NCBI GenBank assembly: GCA_900315395.1
Contig: OMZC01000085.1
Location: 1-33,322 of the forward strand
Reading direction: 5' to 3'
Origin: an uncultured Gammaproteobacteria bacterium
Lineage (GTDB): Bacteria; Pseudomonadota; Gammaproteobacteria; Enterobacterales; Succinivibrionaceae
Length of the DNA stretch: 33,322 nucleotides
Shown here: piece by piece, positions 24,416-31,916 of the stretch
Layout: each line of letters opens with the position of its first letter
How positions within the stretch are numbered: the stretch's first letter is position 1
Translations under genes and position numbers: made by a program
Notes under the pieces: model-generated
The model's database searches: none
The model's input: only the letters and a program-made list of their open reading frames with translations
What the model was told of the DNA's origin: nothing

Positions 24416-25600
24416 TTAGAAGGTGTAACGAGCACCTGCTGATAACATGGTACCAGTCTCACCGTACTGTAACTGGTTATCCTTGTTAGTTGTTGAATTT
24501 GCATCAAACTCAGCTTCACCCCAGATGTTGAAGTTGTCGTTGATTGCATAGTTTACGTATACAGGAACACGACGGTAGATTGCTGAATCAAAGTTAAATG
24601 AGCCATCCTTTGCCTTGAAATCAACAAAGTTGTAACCAGTGAAAGCACCGATACCGTTGTCGAAGGTATAACCTACAACAAACTCATAACCCTTCTTCTT
24701 ATTTGCAAATGAAGAATTGGTGTTATCTAACTCGTTTCTTGGAGCCTTACCAGTTTGTAGGTAAGTGATGTTGTTTAATCTCTGCTTGATGCGCTGAGTG
24801 TTGTATAAAGCACCGATGTATAAGCCGTTATCGGTTGAACCCCAAGCGATAGATGCTGAGATTGCCTTGTAGGTATCAAATGAATTTGTGTAGATATCAC
24901 CATTATCTAGGTTTGCATAGATGGTCTTAGCAAAATCATTCTGACCCTTGATGTATGAGTAGCCAGCCTTTAATGATAATGGACCAAATACTACGTTATC
25001 GAAGGTGTAACCAGCAGCTGCTGCAAAACCACCCTGAACGTCAAGCTTATTACCCTGAACTGATGAATCATCAGCTGCAGTCTGGTATGAAACAGAACCA
25101 AAGATACCGTTGTTGTCGTATACATAACGGAACATGCCAGTACGACGGTCACCGTTGATTGACCCCTGTAAACGAGCACCGAAGTCCTCGAATACGTCAG
25201 TTGCAGCTAAAACAGCGTTAGCAGCATCATAGGTCTTACCACCTAAGATCTTACCGAAATCACCGTAATCAGCACCAACATACTGCTCACGAGTATTGAT
25301 GTTGTCGCCAGTTGCAGTCTTGTTACCATCAGCCATGTTCCACTCTGAGAAAGCGAATACTGAAACTGAATCATTGATCTTGGTAGTACCAGCGATGTTT
25401 AAACGAGCTGAGTTAACTAAACCTGCATCGTGATCTGCAATACCGTTACCTGCATCAGCAGCACCGTTACCATTGTAAACAACAGCCTGAACACGACCGC
25501 CAACTGCTAATGAAGTACCGTCTTTGTCGTATACAGTAGCAGCGTTTGCAGAAGTTGCTGCAGCAGCAACAACAGCTAAAGCTAATAATGATTTTTTCAT
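24416..25600 (-). CDS. Outer-membrane porin, paralog 3
   Basis: 394 residues from the ATG at 25600 (signal peptide MKKSLLALAVVAAAATSANA; GGGAAA upstream). The mature part begins ATVYDKDGTSLAVGGRVQAVV and ends ARYTF. Its sequence is almost interchangeable with paralog 1 in the framework strands, both in protein and in DNA (for example the last fifty bases of both genes), while loops (around FAKTIYANLDNGDIYT and ITYLQTGKAPRNELD) are lengthened or replaced. This fits recent duplication with loop diversification or gene conversion. Confidence 0.92.
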   Translation of the reverse strand: MKKSLLALAVVAAAATSANAATVYDKDGTSLAVGGRVQAVVYNGNGAADAGNGIADHDAGLVNSARLNIAGTTKINDSVSVFAFSEWNMADGNKTATGDNINTREQYVGADYGDFGKILGGKTYDAANAVLAATDVFEDFGARLQGSINGDRRTGMFRYVYDNNGIFGSVSYQTAADDSSVQGNKLDVQGGFAAAAGYTFDNVVFGPLSLKAGYSYIKGQNDFAKTIYANLDNGDIYTNSFDTYKAISASIAWGSTDNGLYIGALYNTQRIKQRLNNITYLQTGKAPRNELDNTNSSFANKKKGYEFVVGYTFDNGIGAFTGYNFVDFKAKDGSFNFDSAIYRRVPVYVNYAINDNFNIWGEAEFDANSTTNKDNQLQYGETGTMLSAGARYTF

Positions 25601-25668
25601 AATATATTTTCCCATAGTTTATTTTTAATTTGTTGTAAGTAGGAGTTAGCCCCCTCTTACGTTTTTTG

Positions 25669-25696
25669 ATTTTACTCAATATTAACTTTTCGTCAA
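25669..25696 (-). promoter_or_regulatory. Promoter of porin 3
   Basis: Minus-strand TTGACG (25696-25691), 16-base spacer, TAAAAT (25674-25669). Confidence 0.6.
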
Positions 25697-26057
25697 CAAA
25701 ATTTGATGTATCTATCAAAATCGTATCTTATTTTTAACATTTGCCCGATTTTGATAACTTTGCACTTTATTTTTTATGCAAAATAGTGCAGTACAATTTA
25801 CTATACATTTACATATCGTTAACACAGGCATATTTATCAGTTTTCTTAGACACAGTGTTTTTGGTGCATGAGCTTAATGCTCATTTAATCTCCATCATTA
25901 ATCCGCATCTAATAAGGCTTAAAGTACATTTTAGGACTAAAATTTTATAGACATCTTTTTGAAAGTTGTACAGTGAAAACGTTGCGGTAGCTAATGATAT
26001 TTGAATAATAAAATATACAATTTAGACCATACTTGATAAAAAACAAAAAAGGCTGAC
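25697..26057. other. Gap between porin 3 and the Tn7-like element
   Basis: 361 bases with no credible gene; an open 69-codon frame at 25741-25950 has no ribosome site and looks non-coding. A lone TGTACAG (25967-25973) resembles the element's proposed terminus and may be a coincidence or an older end. Confidence 0.55.
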
Positions 26058-26145
26058 TGTACAGGGGTAATTTAGTTTGTCGCAAAAAATAGAGGTTATC
26101 GAATTATATTTGTCACACAAAATTCCAATTGTATTTGTCGCATTT
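26058..26145 (+). repeat. Left-end TnsB box cluster
   Basis: TGTACAG followed by TTTGTCGCA (26076-26084), TTTGTCACA (26109-26117) and TTTGTCGCA (26134-26142). The spacings are 33 and 25 bases. The boxes point inward, as TnsB sites do in Tn7 ends. Confidence 0.7.
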
Positions 26146-26205
26146 TTAATTAAGGGAAATTTGTTTAGATTCTTTTACAAGAGCATTTTTTTCTCACCTA
26201 TCTTG

Positions 26206-27243
26206 TTAAATGTATATATTAAAGATTTTTCTTACTTCTGGAGAAAAATTAGGAATACCAAATTTCTTTCCATCAATTTTGCTAATATCTTTCATTATTT
26301 CAATAATGTTTTTTTTAGGCTCAAGGAATAGAAGAATTAATGTCAAATAGACCCAATTGGATAATAATGAAGGAACTGAATCAACAGCGTAATATCTGTT
26401 AAGGCTCCTTTGATGTCTAAAAAAGGTTAGATGTCTTATAAAATCATCTCCCCAGAAATCACTTAAATTGTCAATCAAATCATCTTTATTAACCAATAAG
26501 AAACCTTTTTTTTCAACTCGTCGTGATGTTTCGTTATATGCGGTAATGTATTCGGTCGATAACATTTTTCTTCCGAAATGTTCCTTTAAATAGCTTACGA
26601 CTTGTATAGGAGAAATCTCAGGACATTTTTTGTTAATTAGTAAACTAATATTTTCAACCCATAATTCTGTTTTTTTATTTTTCTGTTCTATGTATTTCTT
26701 TTCCTGCAAAGATATTTCCACAGATTTTAAGGATCTAAACGAATTATCTAACAACATCCTACATCCGTGTTTAGGGCATATATCCATCCCATACATAGAC
26801 CATTCTATTCGTCTCCAGTAAGTTCCATGATTCTGTATTTGTTTCTTAAGGCATTTGGGACATATAACTTTGTCTTCAAAAAATCTACCACCGAAAGATG
26901 ATAGTCTTGCTATATATTTTCTTTGAATCTCAGGAATTGGTTGAGCCAAATGTTCAAATATTTCTACTCGCTGCTTTTGGGTATAAAACGATGTAACGTA
27001 TTTAAAATCAGAGTGATTATTTAGAAAAATATCAAATGAAGACAGTGTATCACTATCTTGTTTATAAATTATGTCGTAAATCGTTTTGGCAAACCTTAAC
27101 TGAGAACATTCATTTAAAAAAAGAGAGGGCTTATCCAAAAAGTATTGAGCAAAATCCTTTCCTGTAATCCGATATAAATCACAGGTCCTTGAAATAAGGC
27201 TATATATAGATTCACGTTCCATCGGTTTAGGCAACATCGCCAT
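26206..27243 (-). CDS. tniQ: TniQ-family target-selection protein
   Basis: 345 residues, TniQ/TnsD family. The N terminus (LPKPMERESIYSLISRTC) matches the family start PxxxESLxSWLxR. A zinc-binding segment CPKCLKKQ ... WRRIEWSMYGMDICPKHGCRM lies near 125-160. TnsD of Tn7 is about 508 residues and recognises glmS DNA; this shorter form lacks that C-terminal extension, so its target is unknown. Its ATG directly follows the tnsC stop. Confidence 0.9.
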   Translation of the reverse strand: MAMLPKPMERESIYSLISRTCDLYRITGKDFAQYFLDKPSLFLNECSQLRFAKTIYDIIYKQDSDTLSSFDIFLNNHSDFKYVTSFYTQKQRVEIFEHLAQPIPEIQRKYIARLSSFGGRFFEDKVICPKCLKKQIQNHGTYWRRIEWSMYGMDICPKHGCRMLLDNSFRSLKSVEISLQEKKYIEQKNKKTELWVENISLLINKKCPEISPIQVVSYLKEHFGRKMLSTEYITAYNETSRRVEKKGFLLVNKDDLIDNLSDFWGDDFIRHLTFFRHQRSLNRYYAVDSVPSLLSNWVYLTLILLFLEPKKNIIEIMKDISKIDGKKFGIPNFSPEVRKIFNIYI

Positions 27244-28800
27244 CTAAACATTTCCTTCCGTATCAATTGGTAAAACAGGTTTTGAGGGTAATACTTCTTT
27301 TTTGTGAGCAGTCTTTTTTCGAGCTTTTTTCTTGTTATCTTTACTCATATACTCGTCAAGAATACGAGATAAAACTGCAACGGGCGACAGGTGCTGATCT
27401 CCTGTTATAATACTTTCAAGAGCCTGATCAAGTGAAGGTGTTAATTCTATGCCAAGTTGCTCTAAAGATATTTTTACTCTTGATTTTAAATCGTTCTCTG
27501 GCTGTTTAAAATCAGAAGACATAAATTCATTCTTAGCAATCTCATCACTTATTTCATCTGAAATATTTTGGAAACTGGAATTAGGCATTGCTATATCCTG
27601 ATATTCAGCTATGGCGATAGGATCGTTTCGACGAATTGCGTCAATTGCAGTAGCAACCACTGAAAAAGATTCTCTGAAAACATTGCTTATAAGTTCTGGA
27701 GTTAACCGATCCATTTTAAGAACCTGAGCTTTCTTCTGACTTATGATAAATAGCTTCAGTAGAATATCCGGAACCCCCTGACTGTAATAATAGAAGGCGC
27801 TTTTAACATCCTCTGGCATAGACTGAGATTCGTTCATTAGAATGCTATACTGCGACAATTCATTGATAAAGATATCCCATTCAGCATGGTCTTCAGGTGT
27901 ATTTTTTAATCTATCCCATTTAAATGTACCAAAGGAGCCAAAACGTCTGCTTGTTTTAAAATCAAGCTCCATAAATTTTGCAATTTTTGGTGTACTTATA
28001 AACATTAAAGGAACATATAAGGTATTTGAGATGCTAACTAAAAAATTGAATAAAGTATCTCTGTTTTGGCGGTTTGCCATGATGTTTTGCATCTCATCCA
28101 AGACTAGTAAACCAACATGGTAAATGGTTAAAAGTTGGGAAAGACGAGCTTTGAGTTCTTCTATAGAACGTCTACTATGAGCCCAATTAGAGAAATGTTC
28201 GCCCGTAACCTGATCAATTGCTGCAATAGCATTTATACACAAAGATTTAACGCTTCCCTCATGAGGACACTCAACTCTAAGGTAAACTATCTGAATACAT
28301 TCAGAACCAACACGTCCTGCCTTATGTTTTAATACTTGAGGATACAGTGAAAGAATTCTGCTTACGGCACATGTCTTACCAACGCCAGAACACCCTAGTA
28401 CACTCACAGACAATGGTGTCGTTTTCTGAGTACTGCCGTAGGTCATGAGAATTCTCTCTCCTGCCTGCTGGCGCTTATACGCATTCTCTAATCTTTCTCT
28501 TTCAAGTTTCTCCTGTCTAGGATTTCTATTTACGTACCCCTGTCTAATCATCAGATCGATTACTTCAAGCAATTGAATATGACGAGGTAAAGGAATAAAG
28601 CATTTATCAACCAAAGTTCCCAGCCACTGATCTCGCTGTCTGCGATTTGCTCGAGGATTACAAGGTAAAGGAGATTCTCTAAGTGCCTTTGAAATATCAA
28701 TAATGCTATATTCTAAAAAATCAGGCAGAGCTTCTATTAGAGGATTTCCCCTATACAATTCAAGCGTACTAAAGTGATATTCAAAATTCTCTAAGATCAT
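27244..28800 (-). CDS. tnsC: TnsC AAA+ ATPase of the Tn7-like element
   Basis: 518 residues (Tn7 TnsC about 555). Walker A GCSGVGKT near residues 135-142, Walker B LLVLDEMQN, and the TnsC-specific start (about 100-130, MTYGSTQKTTPLSVSVLG). TnsC forms ATP-dependent filaments on DNA, and links the TniQ target complex to TnsAB. The C-terminal 80 residues are charged and Lys-rich (KKKARKKTAHKKE), suggesting contacts with the transposase or DNA. It sits six bases after tnsB. Confidence 0.95.
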   Translation of the reverse strand: MILENFEYHFSTLELYRGNPLIEALPDFLEYSIIDISKALRESPLPCNPRANRRQRDQWLGTLVDKCFIPLPRHIQLLEVIDLMIRQGYVNRNPRQEKLERERLENAYKRQQAGERILMTYGSTQKTTPLSVSVLGCSGVGKTCAVSRILSLYPQVLKHKAGRVGSECIQIVYLRVECPHEGSVKSLCINAIAAIDQVTGEHFSNWAHSRRSIEELKARLSQLLTIYHVGLLVLDEMQNIMANRQNRDTLFNFLVSISNTLYVPLMFISTPKIAKFMELDFKTSRRFGSFGTFKWDRLKNTPEDHAEWDIFINELSQYSILMNESQSMPEDVKSAFYYYSQGVPDILLKLFIISQKKAQVLKMDRLTPELISNVFRESFSVVATAIDAIRRNDPIAIAEYQDIAMPNSSFQNISDEISDEIAKNEFMSSDFKQPENDLKSRVKISLEQLGIELTPSLDQALESIITGDQHLSPVAVLSRILDEYMSKDNKKKARKKTAHKKEVLPSKPVLPIDTEGNV

Positions 28801-28806
28801 AACTAT

Positions 28807-30885
28807 CTAATCTGGAATGTCTTCAAATGATTGAGGGTATCGGAAATCATTTGATAGTTTAATCTGTTTTTTCTTCTCACTTCCATTTGTTTTTTTTAGT
28901 TTATTTGAGTGAGCAGAGTTCAATCTAGGATTTTGTGATTCCTGTTTAATCCTTTCTTCTTTTCTGTTTTGTGCAACCTGTTTTAGCTGCTTATTTACTG
29001 AAAGACTTGTTTTAGGTTTTGCTTTTAATGCGTCTCTTACGAGTTTCTCCTGCTCTAGACGAATTTTCCCTCCAAGCACATCAGCCATTCTTTCGGCTTT
29101 TGCTTTTGCTTCTGCTGCTGTTCCAATGTATAGTCCAGCTTCATACAATGTCATTCCTTCAAGATGTCTACTTGTTGATGCTAGAGTACAATTCCAACTC
29201 ATAAGAGGCTGTGTTTGTGGTTCAGGAAAAAGCCATGCATTGGATATATCAGCAGGATCAATTGCAATCTGCATATTTTGAGGACGTTTTTCTCTTATTC
29301 CTCTATCAAAATACCCTTTGTTAGCGCCTTCCTCGCAAAAATAGCGAATCTTATTAACGTTGAGACCATCACGAGAAAGTGTTGGTTTAAATCTAGGTAA
29401 AAGCATCAATCTTAGTTTTTCCTGATCCTCCACTTCTCTCAGCTGGGTATAGTTTTGTTCTCTGCTCCATTGCCATAGATTTCTTGGAGTTGGAGCTAGT
29501 TCTGCAGGAAGGCTCTTAGGAACTGTTCTGCATATGTGGTTATTAACATCCATGGCAGCAAGCAACATCAGCTTTGTATAATCTTTAAGAGTTAAAGCAG
29601 CCTCATGTCTTTTTTCCTTATACCCTGATTTTTTGGAGCCAGGCTTATCAGGGATTCCAGGCAAAATTGAAGAAACAGATTTTTGAAGTGCATTAAAGGT
29701 CTCTTCAACAATACCTTTTTGATCTCCTCTATATGGTACGGTTGTGGTTATTTTTACGTGATAGGCGCTAGAAAATACATCAATTCTTGAGCCTGCAAGC
29801 TCTCCATTATCCGCAACAACACAAGCAGGAATTCCTTTTGCAGGCCACATATCCTCAGTAATATCTAGACCAAATTTTCTGCAGTATTCAACCTTGCTTA
29901 TCATTGCGATATACAACGCATCTGCTGCGGTTTTGTACATTGCAGGATCAAATGACACTGTAAGACCAACTATCATAGTTGTAAACACATCTCTAACAAT
30001 GTAAAGAGTGGGTCTACCAACAATTTTGCTGTGGTCGTCTTCTGCAACAAGAGTAATATCCGCAGGAGTTGAATCAATTGTATAAATCGAACCTGCACCA
30101 ATCACTATATCTTGTGAAGATCCTTTAAGAGCCCGCATATCTTTGTCAAAATGGATCTTGGTATTTCGCGCTTCATTTCTTTGTCTTATGTTATATTCAC
30201 TGTAATAGAAGTATGTAAACTGATGATAAGAAGGAGCGTCTTTCTCTTCAACTTCAGGATGTTTATTTAGGAACTCATTAAGAAATAATCTGTACGCGGT
30301 TTTTAGCGAATCCCCATTAACTTTTAAAACATTTTTTCTACAGAAGTAATCGAATCTTTCCCTGATTTCTTCAGTAATTATTGTTCCGCCATTAGTACTG
30401 ATTTTTGATTTTCTTCCCGGCTTGGTCTTACAACTATGTCTTCCAGTTTTCTTTCCAAACTGAGGTATAAGTACACCTTTTGCCTGTCCTTTTCTCCACC
30501 ATATATTTAAAAGCCTTTTTATTTGACGTTCCTTGGAGCGATTATTCTCATTGATACATAACTCTCTGATCCTGTTCTTTAAGTTCCGAACATTAAAAAT
30601 CAAAGACTGATCCTCAACAATTGTTCTAATCAAGCTATAGTTGTTCTCTACATGTCTTTCATAAAATGTGGGTACAGCTTTTGCCCTGTTATCATAATAA
30701 ATATCAGACTGTGAGACTATTTCATCATTTTTCTCTGCCGATATAAGTTCTGCTGTTTTTAATACTTTGATATTTATTCCCGAATCAGAACTGTCCATTG
30801 GATATAAAGCAACCTGCTCTTTATAGATGCACAAAACTCTGTAAACCTCATCATTCCACAGAATAATTTGATTATTCATTAGCAT
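28807..30885 (-). CDS. tnsB: TnsB DDE transposase of the Tn7-like element
   Basis: 692 residues (Tn7 TnsB about 702). N-terminal DNA-binding regions span about 1-250. The RNase H-fold catalytic triad is TIDST (D271), VVADNGEL (D359) and KGIVEET (E394). The known Tn7 triad is D273, D361 and E396, so all three are offset by two residues, a strong sign of true TnsB ancestry. A C-terminal tail with charged Lys/Gln-rich sequence follows. TnsB binds the end boxes and joins 3' ends to target DNA. It overlaps tnsA by 14 bases. Confidence 0.96.
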   Translation of the reverse strand: MLMNNQIILWNDEVYRVLCIYKEQVALYPMDSSDSGINIKVLKTAELISAEKNDEIVSQSDIYYDNRAKAVPTFYERHVENNYSLIRTIVEDQSLIFNVRNLKNRIRELCINENNRSKERQIKRLLNIWWRKGQAKGVLIPQFGKKTGRHSCKTKPGRKSKISTNGGTIITEEIRERFDYFCRKNVLKVNGDSLKTAYRLFLNEFLNKHPEVEEKDAPSYHQFTYFYYSEYNIRQRNEARNTKIHFDKDMRALKGSSQDIVIGAGSIYTIDSTPADITLVAEDDHSKIVGRPTLYIVRDVFTTMIVGLTVSFDPAMYKTAADALYIAMISKVEYCRKFGLDITEDMWPAKGIPACVVADNGELAGSRIDVFSSAYHVKITTTVPYRGDQKGIVEETFNALQKSVSSILPGIPDKPGSKKSGYKEKRHEAALTLKDYTKLMLLAAMDVNNHICRTVPKSLPAELAPTPRNLWQWSREQNYTQLREVEDQEKLRLMLLPRFKPTLSRDGLNVNKIRYFCEEGANKGYFDRGIREKRPQNMQIAIDPADISNAWLFPEPQTQPLMSWNCTLASTSRHLEGMTLYEAGLYIGTAAEAKAKAERMADVLGGKIRLEQEKLVRDALKAKPKTSLSVNKQLKQVAQNRKEERIKQESQNPRLNSAHSNKLKKTNGSEKKKQIKLSNDFRYPQSFEDIPD

Positions 30886-31669
30886 AAAGAGCCTCCTTAA
30901 AATCAGACATTCTACATTGATGGTAAGGAATGTCTCGAATGTTAAACTGCCAGATTTTTTTTGCGCAGAGGATGTTTATTCCTTCTGTAATTCCAATAGG
31001 TTGAGATTGAATAGAAATACTTTGGTTATAAAAATCCTGAGGTCTATATTCTTCATATTTCAAATAAACTCTCAGATTATTTCTTAACTCGCATAGGAAT
31101 TCTTGATTAAAATGAGTATTACGAATTGGATAAAGAAATTCGAGATTTCTGCAAAAAACTTTATTAAAACTCTCAGACAGAACGATTTTCCAAGGAATTC
31201 CTTTTCTTTGCCAATAGATGTGTTCTATCTCTAGTTTTGTATAAGTTCTTGGTTTATTAATTGCTGAGAGATTGTTTTTTATCTGTACAGCTGAGTATAT
31301 TTCTTCTCCAATTCTTTTGCCTTTTTTGGTAATGACAAAATCTGTAGTCATTACCGAGCCTCCATGAGTATAACCAGGATGTAAAACCTTAAGGTCGTCA
31401 CATATTTGGATGGTTATCTTTGGATCTAGCGGGAATTGTTCTCTCAACTCAGTAATGGAGTCATCCCACTCATACTGATAAAAAGCCATGACTTCCCCAT
31501 GAGAAAGTAAATGAAACATCCTTCCAAAACGATGAGAATAAATCCTGCTTTTTACAGCACAAGACTTCACGTCTTTAACCTTAAGCCAAGGAATATATTT
31601 GTTGTACCTTAGCCCAATTTGACCTGACAATACATTCCTTTCGTAAAGCTTTATACTATTGTTTTTCAT
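30872..31669 (-). CDS. tnsA: TnsA endonuclease of the Tn7-like element
   Basis: 265 residues (Tn7 TnsA about 273). Restriction-endonuclease fold: SHGE (E59), MTTDFVI (D110) and AVQIK (Q129, K131). The Tn7 residues are E63, D114, Q130 and K132. A C-terminal KLEIEHIYWQRKGIPWKIVLSE region follows, as in TnsA's TnsC-binding part. It cuts the 5' ends, so the element should move by cut-and-paste. The ATG lacks a ribosome site; the second right-end TTTGTCGCA box begins seven bases upstream, so TnsB binding would block tnsA expression. Confidence 0.93.
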   Translation of the reverse strand: MKNNSIKLYERNVLSGQIGLRYNKYIPWLKVKDVKSCAVKSRIYSHRFGRMFHLLSHGEVMAFYQYEWDDSITELREQFPLDPKITIQICDDLKVLHPGYTHGGSVMTTDFVITKKGKRIGEEIYSAVQIKNNLSAINKPRTYTKLEIEHIYWQRKGIPWKIVLSESFNKVFCRNLEFLYPIRNTHFNQEFLCELRNNLRVYLKYEEYRPQDFYNQSISIQSQPIGITEGINILCAKKIWQFNIRDIPYHQCRMSDFKEALYANE

Positions 31670-31675
31670 AAGATA

Positions 31676-31745
31676 TGCGACAAAGATATTTACTCAAATA
31701 TATTATAAATGCGACAAATATAATTGGATATGATAAAAATAGAGG
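31676..31745 (-). repeat. Right-end TnsB box cluster
   Basis: Minus-strand TTTGTCGCA at 31684-31676 and 31718-31710, spacing 34 bases. The outer box is embedded in CCAATTATATTTGTCGCA. No TGTACA terminus is visible outward; AAAAATAGAGG at 31735-31745 repeats 26085-26095. Confidence 0.65.
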
Positions 31746-31916
31746 CACATCAAATAATTGAAAATATATTTATGTCCTTTGAGAAAAAATATGGAAGGTA
31801 TTTCTATATGCTTATGTTCAAGATGTTTTAATTTTTAGGAATTAGAGTTAATATTTCTCAATCGATTTAATTCTTTTTATGTTTTTATTTTCCAATAATT
31901 TTATTTGGTTACATTT
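31746..31916 (+). other. Leader of acyltransferase 2
   Basis: 171 AT-rich bases between the element and the acyltransferase. No clear -35/-10 pair is visible and no ribosome site precedes the ATG. Confidence 0.5.

Larger units (their letters stand above)
26058..31745. mobile_element. Cargo-free Tn7-like transposon (TnsABC-TniQ)
   Basis: A 5.7-kb block holding one operon, tnsA-tnsB-tnsC-tniQ, all on the minus strand, with gaps of at most six bases and overlaps. TTTGTC(G/A)CA boxes lie at both ends in inverted orientation: three on the plus strand (26076, 26109, 26134) and two on the minus strand (boxes at 31718 and 31684). One pair extends well beyond the core: CCAATTGTATTTGTCGCA at the left and CCAATTATATTTGTCGCA at the right. 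The left end may begin at TGTACAG (26058). No tnsD-length TniQ, TnsE, CRISPR array or cargo is present. The right boundary is unresolved; 31745 is where a repeated AAAAATAGAGG ends. Confidence 0.8.

Noticed and set aside
25741-25950. 69-codon open frame upstream of the transposon
   Set aside because: No ribosome site, residue pattern without structure, and AT-rich context typical of random frames.
26058-31745. CRISPR-associated transposon
   Set aside because: No cas genes and no repeat-spacer array are present between or near the ends in this window; resemblance of TGTACAG to type V-K ends is a seven-base match.
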